Source of the DNA: Sphaerochaeta halotolerans
GTDB lineage: Bacteria; Spirochaetota; Spirochaetia; Sphaerochaetales; Sphaerochaetaceae
Length of the DNA: 64,000 nt
Assembly: GCF_003429665.1 (NCBI RefSeq)
Contig: NZ_QUWK01000002.1
Location: 200,990 to 264,989 of the forward strand
Direction: 5' to 3'
Shown: positions 17,397-25,422 of the stretch, one piece after another
How positions within the stretch are numbered: position 1 is the stretch's first letter
Layout of the letters: every line of letters begins with the position of its first letter
Notes under the pieces: generated by a model
What the model was told of the DNA's origin: nothing
The model's database searches: none
The model's input: the letters and a program-made list of their open reading frames with translations, nothing else
Program-made: the position numbers and the translations under genes

Positions 17397-17490
17397 CAGG
17401 AAATAGTTATTTGCTTAAAACCTCATTAAATGTATATATTAAAACAAAATAAAAAATATTTATATAGAGTTTTGTGTATAATCTGAAAAG

Positions 17491-17508
17491 TTGGCACGTT
17501 GATTGCAC
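17491..17508 (+). promoter_or_regulatory. Sigma-54 (-24/-12) promoter of hsp20
   Basis: TTGGCACGTTGATTGCAC matches the RpoN consensus TGGCACG-N4-TTGCA exactly. GG (17493-17494) and GC (17505-17506) are exactly 12 bp apart. The predicted start point is about 17518, 41 nt before the hsp20 ATG. Confidence 0.8.
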
Positions 17509-17558
17509 AATACTTAGCGTAACGAAATGAAACACAATGAACACATGGAGGTGTCAAC

Positions 17559-17984
17559 ATGAAATATTACGTATCCTACAACAACAGCAACCCTGTTTCG
17601 GAATTCGATTCCTTGTTCAATGACCTTTGGGCTGACTGGGGCACCAACCGCAGCAAGATTCCCCCAGTAGATATCTATGAAACCGAGAAAGCGTATGTAA
17701 TCGAAGCTGAGCTTGCTGGTTACAAGCAGGAAGAGGTTCATGTCAATGTCGATAAGCATGTACTGAAGATCAGCAGCGACAAGCAGAGCCTGAAGAGTGC
17801 TGATGAAAAACAGAAGAGTCTGGTTCGTGAGCGGTACTTCAAGAAGTTTGAGCGTTCTTTCAGTCTTCCCGAGGATATCGATGAAGAAAACATCGAAGGT
17901 GAGTTTGCTGACGGTGTTTTGACCATCACGCTTCCGAAGAAGAAAGAAGTACTTCCCAAGACCATTGAAGTAAAGATTAAGTAA
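17559..17984 (+). CDS. Small heat-shock protein, Hsp20/alpha-crystallin family
   Basis: 141-residue ATP-independent holdase. The alpha-crystallin domain spans about residues 38-135: PPVDIYETEKAYVIEAELAGYKQEEV at its start, FERSFSLPEDID, and GVLTITLPK near the end. A basic C-terminal KTIEVKIK includes the IxV/I-type tail used in oligomer contacts. ATG 17559 follows GGAGG. Expression appears to depend on sigma-54, because the only clear promoter upstream is the -24/-12 element at 17491-17508. Confidence 0.95.
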   Translation: MKYYVSYNNSNPVSEFDSLFNDLWADWGTNRSKIPPVDIYETEKAYVIEAELAGYKQEEVHVNVDKHVLKISSDKQSLKSADEKQKSLVRERYFKKFERSFSLPEDIDEENIEGEFADGVLTITLPKKKEVLPKTIEVKIK

Positions 17985-18026
17985 GGAAGTATCCGTATAG
18001 AGACAGTACCCACCCCTTTGCATCGA

Positions 18027-18052
18027 ACAGCCTGCAGGTTTCTGCAGGCTGT
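18027..18052. terminator. Hairpin between hsp20 and the convergent cupin gene
   Basis: Perfect 11-bp stem ACAGCCTGCAG (18027-18037) / CTGCAGGCTGT (18042-18052) with a GTTT loop. It lies between two convergent genes and could terminate either, although neither side has a strong T-run. Confidence 0.55.
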
Positions 18053-18064
18053 CTTGCGTCTGAG

Positions 18065-18409
18065 TCAGTCGAGAATGATCAGTGCGAGGAAGGTAAGTGG
18101 TTCTGCTTCCTCATTTCGGATGGCGTGGCTAGCCCCTCCGCCGGTAATGACCAAGTCCCCTTTCTCTACTACCTTGTCACCGTCAACTTCCCTAACGATG
18201 CCCTTCCCTGATGTTATCCAGTAATACTCAGTTTCGTTTACATGATTGTGCTCCCCGATGCTGCAGCCCTTCTCCAAACGAATCTCGGAGAAGAGTCTGC
18301 AATGGGCGACACTGCCTTCATCAGCCAGGGCTTTCAGAACAACCTGTCCTGTTCCTTCTCTCATGTTCTTTTTAATGGTTTCTTGCATGGTTGTTGCTTT
18401 TTTGATCAT
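18065..18409 (-). CDS. Cupin-domain protein
   Basis: 114-residue single-domain cupin. The metal-binding motif 1 appears as EHNHVNETEYYWITSGKG with His, His and Glu, and motif 2 as GDLVITGGGASHAI with the final His. ATG at 18409 (MIKKATTM) has SD AGGAG about 8 nt upstream; an in-frame start at 18457 would add 16 residues without support. Substrate unknown; similar small cupins bind metals or sugars. Divergent from nfnA, convergent with hsp20. Confidence 0.85.
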   Translation of the reverse strand: MIKKATTMQETIKKNMREGTGQVVLKALADEGSVAHCRLFSEIRLEKGCSIGEHNHVNETEYYWITSGKGIVREVDGDKVVEKGDLVITGGGASHAIRNEEAEPLTFLALIILD

Positions 18410-18464
18410 TTTTACTTCTCCTGTGGTCAGTGTGCCAGCTCCTAGGGAGTTGGGCAAGACATAC

Positions 18465-18493
18465 TTGACACTTCACAGTGATAAAAGAATACT
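18465..18493 (+). promoter_or_regulatory. Sigma-70-type promoter for nfnAB
   Basis: TTGACA (18465-18470), 17-bp spacer, AATACT (18488-18493). It would start transcription near 18500, leaving a ~110-nt leader before the nfnA ATG. The leader holds two similar 9-mers, CACGTAGTA and CGCGTAGTA. Confidence 0.55.
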
Positions 18494-18609
18494 AAATACA
18501 CGTAGTAAGACAGCAATAGCGATATTTTCCACGCGTAGTATGCAAGATTCTACCCTGCATTCTTGTCGGAAGGTTTCGATATGCCACCAGAGTATGCTGA
18601 GGAGAAGAC

Positions 18610-19458
18610 ATGAACAAGATTCTGGCAAAACAACGATTATCGAAGGAAGTGTTCCGGATGGAGATCGAAGCCCCTGAGATAGCAGAGGCAAGACACCCCG
18701 GTCAGTTCATCATCCTCCAAATGGGTGGGGACTTTGGCGAACGCATTCCTCTGACCATAGCAAATGCAGATCCTGTGAAAGGTTCCATCACCTTGATTTT
18801 CCAGGCAGTGGGTGAGACCACCCATCGTCTCGCTTTGCTTGAGCCTGGTGATACCATCCAGAACCTTCTTGGGCCTCTGGGTAAGCCAACCGATATCAAG
18901 AAGTATGGGAAGGTTGTGTGTGTCGGCGGAGGGATAGGGGTCGCTCCGCTCTTTCCCATTGTGGAAGGTATGAAGAAAGCAGGCAATGAAGTTACAGTAA
19001 TCATGGGCGCAAGAACCAAAGAACTCCTCATCATGGAAGAGGATATGCGTGCAATCGCTGATGAGGTGATTGTGGTAACTGATGATGGTTCCTATGGAAG
19101 AAAAGCTCTGGTAACAGTCCCCCTGAAGGAGATTTGTGAAGAAGACAAGCCCGATTGTGTTGTTATCATCGGGCCTCCCGTCATGATGAAGTTTGCTGCA
19201 CTTACCACCAAGCCCTATGGCATTCATACCATCGTATCCTTGAACACCATTATGATCGATGGCACCGGTATGTGTGGTGGATGCCGTGTTACCATCGGTG
19301 GAGAGACTAAATTTGTCTGTGTCGATGGGCCTGAGTTTGATGGTCATCTGGTTGATTGGGACAATATGTTGCTTCGACTCGGTACCTATAAGAGTGAGGA
19401 AGCAGAAGCGCATCACCGTTGCCATATTGGACTGAAGATCAACGAAGGGGAGGCATAG
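18610..19458 (+). CDS. nfnA: NADH-dependent ferredoxin:NADP+ oxidoreductase subunit A (FAD/[2Fe-2S])
   Basis: 282 residues of the PyrK/sulfide-dehydrogenase-like FAD/NAD family. The FAD domain includes GERIPLTIAN. The NAD domain has GGGIGVAPLFPI. The C-terminal cysteines MCGGCRV and FVCVDGPEFDGHLVDW bind a [2Fe-2S] cluster. ATG 18610 follows GAGGAG. With the NfnB-type gene 6 nt downstream it forms the Nfn electron-bifurcating transhydrogenase, coupling NADH and reduced ferredoxin to NADPH formation. A related SudAB role cannot be excluded. Confidence 0.88.
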   Translation: MNKILAKQRLSKEVFRMEIEAPEIAEARHPGQFIILQMGGDFGERIPLTIANADPVKGSITLIFQAVGETTHRLALLEPGDTIQNLLGPLGKPTDIKKYGKVVCVGGGIGVAPLFPIVEGMKKAGNEVTVIMGARTKELLIMEEDMRAIADEVIVVTDDGSYGRKALVTVPLKEICEEDKPDCVVIIGPPVMMKFAALTTKPYGIHTIVSLNTIMIDGTGMCGGCRVTIGGETKFVCVDGPEFDGHLVDWDNMLLRLGTYKSEEAEAHHRCHIGLKINEGEA

Positions 19459-19464
19459 AGGCAT

Positions 19465-20955
19465 ATGCACGTAACGAAAGAAGTACTTGACGCTCAAGCA
19501 AAAGCATTGCTCGAGCAACTAAACGATACGCCGTTGAGACCCAAGGATAGAGCTAAGATTCCCCTCCAAGAGATGCCAAGCCAAGCACCAGAAGTTCGTG
19601 TGTGCAATATGGAAGAGGTTGCACTTGGCTATACGGAGAACCAAGTCCGCCTTGAGGCGATGCGCTGTATCCAGTGCAAGAACCAGCCCTGTATTGCTGG
19701 TTGTCCTGTTTCCATCGATATCCCTGCATTTATTGCTGAGGCTGCCAAGGGAGACTATGGCAAGTCTGTGGAAATTATCAAGGAGAGTAGTTTGCTGCCA
19801 TCCATTTGCGGCCGAGTCTGTCCCCAGGAAGTACAGTGTCAGAAGTTCTGTACCGTTGGGAAGATGCACAAAGATGTTGAGCAGTCGGTCTCAATTGGTC
19901 GTATTGAACGCTTTGTAGCAGACTATGCGCGTGAACATGGGCTTGAGAAAATCCCATCCATCAAACCTGACAGTGGACGCAAGGTTGCTGTTGTCGGCTC
20001 TGGACCTGCAAGTATCTCTGCAGCGGCTGACTTGCGTAGGGAAGGACACACTGTGATGATGTTTGAAGCACTCCACAAGGCTGGGGGTGTATTGGTCTAT
20101 GGCATTCCTGAGTTCCGCCTTCCCAAGAAGATTGTGGAACATGAATTGCAGAATCTTAAGGATATGGGTGTAGAGATTCGACCCAACTATTTGGTAGGCA
20201 AGACGCGAAAGATTGCCGATTTGATGGAGAAGGACGGTTTTGATGCGGTATTTGTCGGCTCAGGTGCAGGACTTCCCAAGTTCCTTGGCATTGAAGGTGA
20301 AAACTACGTAGGTGTCTTCTCTGCAAATGAGTATCTGACTCGTAGTAACTTGATGAAGGCTTATGCAGTTGGAAAGTCTCAAACTCCGCTCTACCGATCT
20401 AAAAACGTTGCCGTTTTCGGTGGTGGCAATGTTGCCATGGATGCTGCAAGAACTGCTAAGCGTCTTGGAGCTGAGGAAGTGATCGTTGTCTATCGACGCA
20501 CCGAGGTGGAAATGCCGGCCCGCCGTGAAGAAGTAACTCACGCGAAGGAAGAGGGAATCAAATTTCTGTTTCTCCACGCTCCTCTGAAGATAACAGCAAA
20601 CGAGAAGGGTAGGGTCAATGGTGTTGAGTTAATTACGTGTGAACTTGGTGAGCCTGATGCTTCTGGTCGTCGTCGTCCGGTAGAGATCCCTGGCAGTGAG
20701 AAAATCTATGACTTTGATACGGCCATTATAGCCATCGGGAATGATAGCAATCCACTCATCAAGGCAACCACTGATGGTATTGAGGTCAACCGCAGGGGCA
20801 ACTTTATTGTCAATGAGGAAACCTGTGAGACGACACTGAAGGGTGTATACGCAGGTGGGGATATTGTTCTTGGTGCTGCAACGGTCATTCTTGCCATGGG
20901 GCAGGGAAGAAGAGCAGCCAAGGCTATGAATACCTACCTCAAGGGTCTAGCATAG
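19465..20955 (+). CDS. nfnB: Nfn subunit B / glutamate synthase small-subunit-like flavoprotein
   Basis: 496 residues. N-terminal cysteines CIQCKNQPCIAGCP and CGRVCPQEVQCQKFC would hold two [4Fe-4S] clusters. The FAD-binding GSGPASISAAADLRREG and the NADPH-binding GGGNVAMDAARTAKRLGAEEV follow, then the C-terminal GVYAGGDIV. It is often annotated as gltA (NADPH glutamate synthase), but the partner NfnA and the absence of a glutamate synthase large subunit favour the Nfn complex. Confidence 0.9.
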   Translation: MHVTKEVLDAQAKALLEQLNDTPLRPKDRAKIPLQEMPSQAPEVRVCNMEEVALGYTENQVRLEAMRCIQCKNQPCIAGCPVSIDIPAFIAEAAKGDYGKSVEIIKESSLLPSICGRVCPQEVQCQKFCTVGKMHKDVEQSVSIGRIERFVADYAREHGLEKIPSIKPDSGRKVAVVGSGPASISAAADLRREGHTVMMFEALHKAGGVLVYGIPEFRLPKKIVEHELQNLKDMGVEIRPNYLVGKTRKIADLMEKDGFDAVFVGSGAGLPKFLGIEGENYVGVFSANEYLTRSNLMKAYAVGKSQTPLYRSKNVAVFGGGNVAMDAARTAKRLGAEEVIVVYRRTEVEMPARREEVTHAKEEGIKFLFLHAPLKITANEKGRVNGVELITCELGEPDASGRRRPVEIPGSEKIYDFDTAIIAIGNDSNPLIKATTDGIEVNRRGNFIVNEETCETTLKGVYAGGDIVLGAATVILAMGQGRRAAKAMNTYLKGLA

Positions 20956-20995
20956 GGATATCTGTGGGCGAGTCTGTTCCCCCAGGTTCGCTCAC

Positions 20996-21024
20996 TTGAT
21001 ACACCTACTTTCTTTGTGTATAGT
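20996..21024 (+). promoter_or_regulatory. Promoter at the start of the EIIA gene
   Basis: TTGATA (20996-21001), 17-bp spacer, TATAGT (21019-21024). Transcription would begin near 21031, at or after the in-frame GTG codons that could start the gene. Confidence 0.6.
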
Positions 21025-21030
21025 AAAGCA

Positions 21031-21519
21031 GTGGATATTCTCAATGATTGCCAATCGGTGATCTGTCAGCTTACGTCGAAAGATAAGACCCAGGCCATCC
21101 TGGAAGTGATAGATTCCTGTTCAGTGTTTACGTCTCTCCCAGACCTCGAGCGTTTCAAGCGCGGGGTGCTTCGTCGTGAGCATATCCAGTCAACGGGTAT
21201 TGGTCATGGGGTTGCTGTTGCGCATGGGAAGATCCACGGCATCAATGAGGTCCATATCGCATTGGGTATCAGCAAGGAGGGGATAGAATATGGAAGCTGC
21301 GATGGAATGCCTGTCCATCTCCTGTTTGTTATTGCTTCTTCCCCATCCATCCAGATGGAGTACTTAGGTGCCTTGAGTGCTATTTTACGAGGAGTACGAA
21401 CCGAACAAATACAAGAGCACCTCCTAGCTCTGCAGCAAAGCAAGAGTGATGAGGCTTGTAACAGGTTTCTTTCCATGATGGCAAACCAGGAGTTTATCTG
21501 GTTTAGTAAAAGTCCCTAG
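21031..21519 (+). CDS. PTS EIIA domain protein (fructose/nitrogen type)
   Basis: About 162 residues of the type-2 EIIA fold related to PtsN and FruA. The phospho-histidine lies in GHGVAVAHGK, which corresponds to the GxAIPHGK motif with Ala in place of Pro. No EIIB or EIIC genes are adjacent, which suggests a regulatory PtsN-like role. The start is unclear: GTG 21016 lies in the -10 box of a good promoter, and GTG 21031 lies at the predicted start point and gives a family-like N-terminus, so a leaderless mRNA is possible. The 3' end overlaps the convergent cyclo-ligase gene by 4 nt. Confidence 0.8.
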   Translation: MDILNDCQSVICQLTSKDKTQAILEVIDSCSVFTSLPDLERFKRGVLRREHIQSTGIGHGVAVAHGKIHGINEVHIALGISKEGIEYGSCDGMPVHLLFVIASSPSIQMEYLGALSAILRGVRTEQIQEHLLALQQSKSDEACNRFLSMMANQEFIWFSKSP

Positions 21520-22064
21520 AAGAAGGCTCCCCCGCATAAGAGTGCATTTACCTGTATATCCCACTGATCAGTAGGGATTTTCTTGATAATCTGATGACTT
21601 CGACAAATGCCAAGGGTAAAGGCTTCCCTATGCTTCTGGAGATATCGATCATAGTAGCCTTTCCCTCTTCCAATGCGATCCTTTTGCATGGAGAATGCAA
21701 CACCAGGAACCAGAATAAGCGTTCTTGCAGTAGGTACCACCGTGTTCCCTTCTCGCGGCTCAGTAATTCCCAGGCTTCCTCTGTGTAATTGGTCCAGTCT
21801 CGTGACTTCCCGAAAGGTCATGGTACCATCCATTTCACTGACCGGTAATGCAAGATGTTTGTGGGCGATTGCATCGTGCAGCACGGCTTTTATATCAACC
21901 TCAGAGGTAATGGGATAATAGGCAAAAACCCAATCAGCATCTGTATATAGGGTGCTGGATAGCAAGGCATTGCAACTTGCAAGGTCTTCTCTTGAGAAAT
22001 CAGTTCCTCGCAGTACTTTTTCTTGCGTTATAAGCTGTGTTCTCAAACTCTCTTTGCTTTGCAT
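21516..22064 (-). CDS. ygfA: 5-formyltetrahydrofolate cyclo-ligase
   Basis: 182 residues. It converts 5-formyl-THF to 5,10-methenyl-THF with ATP, salvaging folate. The diagnostic GRGKGYYDRYL motif is near residue 130, preceded by LILVPGVAFS. N-terminal basic helix KESLRTQLI. Folate-linked metabolism recurs in the window (purN, AICAR formyltransferase, glyA, gcvH), but this gene is oriented with the downstream EcfAT genes, 7 nt after ecfT. Confidence 0.93.
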   Translation of the reverse strand: MQSKESLRTQLITQEKVLRGTDFSREDLASCNALLSSTLYTDADWVFAYYPITSEVDIKAVLHDAIAHKHLALPVSEMDGTMTFREVTRLDQLHRGSLGITEPREGNTVVPTARTLILVPGVAFSMQKDRIGRGKGYYDRYLQKHREAFTLGICRSHQIIKKIPTDQWDIQVNALLCGGAFF

Positions 22065-22071
22065 GGAATGA

Positions 22072-22779
22072 TTATACCATGAAGGATGATGTTGTGATCA
22101 GGAGAACCAATATGCAGAGGAATCCATCAGTTTTGCGATAGGGGAGCTGGGAGCGAGGTTTGTCCGGGTCAAAGTTCCTTGCTTCAAGGGCAAGTGAGAG
22201 ATCTTCCGCTTTATCCAACAACAAGAGGAAGATACTGGTGGAGAGTCCTATGATGGTCTTGTAAGGATTTTTCTTTCGTTCAAGCCTTGCTTTTCTCGCT
22301 GTATTAGCTTCAAGCGAGGCATCAAAGATCATGGGTAGTAGAGAGAGCGTGAGCTCGATACTGCTCGCTATTCTCCAACCGTTGAGGAAGGGTATCCTGT
22401 CCAACAGGCTTCCGAGCGACCTGGCAAGATCATCTGGGGCAGTGCTGTCTGCGATAAGCATGCCAGAGAGGATGATGGCACTGAACCTGAAGAATGCAGA
22501 GGCCGTACGTAGCCAATTGTTACTGGAAACGTACTCCATGATGGTGATCATGGCTAGGAGAACAAGGAAGAACCTCAGCTCTCTGTGATACTGCTTCAGT
22601 GGCAGTTGTTGGGAGATTCCTGCAATCGCTAACGCAGTAAAGATGATCAGGGTTCCCCATAGTGAGGTGTAGATCAGAGCAAGGCAGAGTACGATGACAG
22701 AGAGAAACTTGGTCATCGGGTTACAGTGATTGAGAAAACGTTCTTGTTTTCTATAGTGAAAGATCAGCGCTTCAGCCAT
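22072..22779 (-). CDS. ecfT: Energy-coupling factor transporter membrane subunit EcfT
   Basis: 235-residue integral membrane T component of an ECF vitamin/metal importer. Hydrophobic segments cover residues about 25-125 and the C-terminal 210-235. A long cytosolic helical part contains the two arginine-containing coupling motifs (seen as EANTARKARLERK and ALEARNF). It overlaps the ATPase gene by 16 nt. No substrate-binding S component is in the window, so this may be a shared (group II) module. Confidence 0.87.
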   Translation of the reverse strand: MAEALIFHYRKQERFLNHCNPMTKFLSVIVLCLALIYTSLWGTLIIFTALAIAGISQQLPLKQYHRELRFFLVLLAMITIMEYVSSNNWLRTASAFFRFSAIILSGMLIADSTAPDDLARSLGSLLDRIPFLNGWRIASSIELTLSLLPMIFDASLEANTARKARLERKKNPYKTIIGLSTSIFLLLLDKAEDLSLALEARNFDPDKPRSQLPYRKTDGFLCILVLLITTSSFMV

Positions 22780-23525
22780 GTTAAATCCTCAACATTGCTG
22801 GTTTTTGGGACGTACATTCCATGTTCTTCCAAGTGATTAAAGACTGTGTGTTTGGTCCCTTGTATAGCAACCAGTCCTGCTTCCAAGACAAGCACTTGGT
22901 CTGCATGTGCGAGGATTTTATCAATTTCATGGCTGACGATGATTACTGTGTGTCCATTCTCCTGCAATGCAAGCAAGGTTTCCAATACACTTACTGCTGA
23001 GCGATAGTCAAGGTTGGCAAAAGGCTCATCAAGGATGATGAGTTTTGGATTCATGACCAATATGCCAGCTATCGAGAGCTTTCTCTTTTCTCCACCACTG
23101 AGTGTACGGGGACGTTGATCTTTCTGATCCTGAAGATGCATGAGAGTAAGCACTTCATCCAGCCTCTTCTTTTGTTCAGCTTCATCCATAGAGAGATTTT
23201 CCATGCCGAAGCTGATGTCTTTCTCCACCGTTTGGCCAACAATCTGGGTGTCGGCATCCTGGAACACCAAACCGATGGAGTGCAGTCTTTTCTTTGGATA
23301 CTTGGTAACATCCTCTCCTGCAAGAAAGATTGCTCCACCGCTAGGCTTCAACAAGCCTTTCAGACAACGAAGCAGAATGCTCTTGCCAGCTCCATTTGGC
23401 CCGCTGATGAGCGTAAAACTTCCTTGGTTGACCGAGAAGCTAATGTCCTTGAGTATTTGCTTGTCTTTGGAAAAAGAGAAGCTCAGATGTTCTACTGAAA
23501 GGAGTACTGGTTGTGTGGTGGTCAT
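22764..23525 (-). CDS. ecfA: Energy-coupling factor transporter ATPase EcfA/CbiO-like
   Basis: About 253-residue ABC ATPase. Walker A GPNGAGKSILLRCL, Q-loop VFQDADTQ, signature LSGGEKRKLSIAGIL, Walker B LIILDEPFANLD and switch His in VIIVSHEID. The start at 23525 (MTTTQPVLLS) fits the family; an in-frame upstream ATG at 23582 would add 19 atypical residues. Only one ATPase gene is present, where many ECF systems have two. Confidence 0.92.
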   Translation of the reverse strand: MTTTQPVLLSVEHLSFSFSKDKQILKDISFSVNQGSFTLISGPNGAGKSILLRCLKGLLKPSGGAIFLAGEDVTKYPKKRLHSIGLVFQDADTQIVGQTVEKDISFGMENLSMDEAEQKKRLDEVLTLMHLQDQKDQRPRTLSGGEKRKLSIAGILVMNPKLIILDEPFANLDYRSAVSVLETLLALQENGHTVIIVSHEIDKILAHADQVLVLEAGLVAIQGTKHTVFNHLEEHGMYVPKTSNVEDLTWLKR

Positions 23526-23588
23526 GACAAACAGACTGTAACAGATGGTGATTGTTTGGGCAAGATTCCCTGTTTTCCCCAAAAGGTG

Positions 23589-23618
23589 TTGACAAGTGTG
23601 AGAAAAGTAGGGTATACA
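23589..23618 (+). promoter_or_regulatory. Promoter of tRNA-Phe
   Basis: Consensus TTGACA (23589-23594), 18-bp spacer, TATACA (23613-23618). The start point would be near 23625, 7 nt before the mature tRNA. Confidence 0.75.
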
Positions 23619-23631
23619 AGATGACGTTGAT

Positions 23632-23704
23632 GCCGCTTTAGCTCAGTTGGTAGAGCAAAGGACTGAAAATCCTTGTGTCCTCAGTTCAATTCTGAGAGGC
23701 GGCA
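23632..23704 (+). tRNA. tRNA-Phe (GAA)
   Basis: 73-nt cloverleaf. Acceptor GCCGCTT pairs with AGGCGGC, with discriminator A at 23704. D-arm GCTCAGTTGGTAGAGC, anticodon loop CTGAAAA within GGACTGAAAATCC, T-arm CTCAG-TTCAATT-CTGAG. The 3' CCA is not encoded. Confidence 0.97.
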
Positions 23705-23710
23705 AAACAG

Positions 23711-23750
23711 AGAGCTCCCTGTCCTATACGGATGGGGAGTTTTGCTTTTA
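23711..23750 (+). terminator. Terminator after tRNA-Phe
   Basis: Stem AGAGCTCCC (23711-23719) / GGGAGTTTT (23735-23743) with two G-U pairs and a 15-nt loop, followed by GCTTTT. Confidence 0.6.
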
Positions 23751-23851
23751 ATGGCAGCATGGGCTTGATTGCTTCAATGACGTGGTTTCTTGATGTGGAC
23801 AGAATCATTCGGGATTCCTGCGAAGATTCCATAGGGTTGTTTTCTCCAGAG

Positions 23852-24283
23852 TCAATCAATGGAAAAGTCATGCCGTTCCAGAGCTTGTTTTATTGTAGTG
23901 CATTTACAGAAATCAGTTTTGAAGTCTGTATCTGTTTTGCTTGAAAGCAACTCTCTGATTTTCGATATATTGCAGGTACGGATAAGCTCATCCTCAAGGT
24001 TATTAACTTGGGGAAGGCAATATACATGGCCTATCATTGATTGGTTGGATAGGAATTTCATATTCTTTTTTAGAATTGATGCATTCAGTGTATCTGTGTC
24101 AAATAGAAGTACGACATTGGTTTTATGTTTCAGTGTCATTAGTCGGGCACGAGTAAATTCTTCTTCAACAGCATTGAATACCTTGATTTTTCCTGGGACT
24201 ATGCATTGCATGTCGGTTTTAAGTGCTCTCAATAATACTGCATCTGTTTCACCTTCAACGTAATATTGGAATAGTTGTGGCAT
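23852..24283 (-). CDS. Small Toprim-like protein, partner of the upstream ATPase (candidate defence effector)
   Basis: 143 residues. The N-terminal VEGETD (E10) and VVLLFDTDT (D62, D64) match the Glu and Asp-x-Asp positions of Toprim nuclease/primase domains. NNLEDELIR and DFKTDFCK are also visible. It begins 15 nt after the ATPase stop with its own AGGAG, so the two are co-transcribed. ATPase plus small Toprim protein recalls OLD-type, PARIS and AbiL-like anti-phage systems, where the ATPase senses infection and the Toprim protein cuts nucleic acid. The assignment is by motif and context only. The gene is more AT-rich than its neighbours, consistent with horizontal acquisition. Confidence 0.7.
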   Translation of the reverse strand: MPQLFQYYVEGETDAVLLRALKTDMQCIVPGKIKVFNAVEEEFTRARLMTLKHKTNVVLLFDTDTLNASILKKNMKFLSNQSMIGHVYCLPQVNNLEDELIRTCNISKIRELLSSKTDTDFKTDFCKCTTIKQALERHDFSID

Positions 24284-24298
24284 CGTCTAGTATACTCC

Positions 24299-25408
24299 TT
24301 ACAGCCGGTCAATATCGTCTACATTCGGAGCAACCGAGAAGATGTCATTTTCAACTGCTCTACGTAAAGAATCCGTATTGCGTTTCAGATACTGGTCTGC
24401 ATAAACACATGAGATTCTATTTTCATGTCCAAAAATCTCCTTTTTTAGAAATACGTACGAGTGAATCGGAAGTGACATGTCTAATATATCTGCATTATGC
24501 GTAGTAAAAAATAACTGCTCATTTGCGCCCAATTTTTCTATCATCTTGGAGAGAATTGCCTTCTCCATATCGCTGTGAATATAGGAAAACTTCTCATCAC
24601 AGTAATAGAATCCGTATAAGCTAGAAATAATTGAGGAGAGCATAACAGCGATATCTACACCAGAGCGGGTACCGCTTGAGAGTATTTCACTATTAAGTAT
24701 TTCATTGTTCTTCATGATAAGGTCATGGTTATTTAGCCTAATAATATATGAGTTCTCGATATCTTGTGATTCACGAACCCCCTGTATAGATGGATCTAGA
24801 GCTCTTAGGACAGTCTCCAGTACGATTCGAAAACTTTTTTTCCCTACTGGAGTAAGATTTTTAAAGGAGTCTTTTGAAAATGGGTAGGAAAAGTACCAAC
24901 CAAAGGTATCAATTAGATCGAGTGCTTCAATATACGTTGAATTTGGGGTGTTTATGGTTCTTAGTTTTGCTACGCAACGTTCGTAGCTGTCGGTCTTTAA
25001 AATGGAAGTAGAACTTATCGTCAAGGAAATATCTTCTTCTCTATATCCAGTAGCAGTGGGTGGTGATATTTGGGCTACAATACGGTACATAGTCTTTATC
25101 GATGAATGAGTTATAAAATCCATTGAAAACGAAGATGGTTCAGAAGTATCATCGATGCAGTTGGCAATTGGGTCAATACTTTTTTTTGTGATAAAATTAA
25201 ATATCGCTATGAGCGCATTTCCTAGCGTTGTCTTCCCTGTTGCATTTGCTCCCATTAACACAATCAACTTCTTGTATCGGAAGTTTGGTCTATCTTCCAG
25301 ATATTCATCAGTAATAGTTGAGTTAGAGATTTTTTTTGGATACGTTAAAGACAGATGGAAGTTATTAAAAGAAAAGAAATTATCAAGTTTTATTTCTAAT
25401 AGTATCAT
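24299..25408 (-). CDS. AAA/ABC-type ATPase of a two-gene candidate defence system
   Basis: 369 residues of the AAA15/SMC-like ATPase class. Walker A GANATGKT at 53-60, ABC-type signature SSGT at 244-247, Walker B ending in DE at 271-272 (FYYCDEKFSYIHS) and switch His H304 in FFTTHNAD. This is the overall plan of RloA, AriA, AbiLi and OLD-like proteins. ATG 25408 has SD AGGAG just upstream. A perfect 12-bp inverted repeat sits directly ahead of the SD. The gene is AT-rich and lies near a tRNA gene. The specific system is not identified; AbiL-like is the best guess. Confidence 0.8.
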   Translation of the reverse strand: MILLEIKLDNFFSFNNFHLSLTYPKKISNSTITDEYLEDRPNFRYKKLIVLMGANATGKTTLGNALIAIFNFITKKSIDPIANCIDDTSEPSSFSMDFITHSSIKTMYRIVAQISPPTATGYREEDISLTISSTSILKTDSYERCVAKLRTINTPNSTYIEALDLIDTFGWYFSYPFSKDSFKNLTPVGKKSFRIVLETVLRALDPSIQGVRESQDIENSYIIRLNNHDLIMKNNEILNSEILSSGTRSGVDIAVMLSSIISSLYGFYYCDEKFSYIHSDMEKAILSKMIEKLGANEQLFFTTHNADILDMSLPIHSYVFLKKEIFGHENRISCVYADQYLKRNTDSLRRAVENDIFSVAPNVDDIDRL

Positions 25409-25422
25409 ATAAACACAACTCC

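Noticed and set aside
19465-20955. Glutamate synthase small subunit (GltD/GltA) assignment
   Set aside because: No large glutamate synthase subunit is nearby and the gene is coupled to an NfnA-type partner, so Nfn is preferred.
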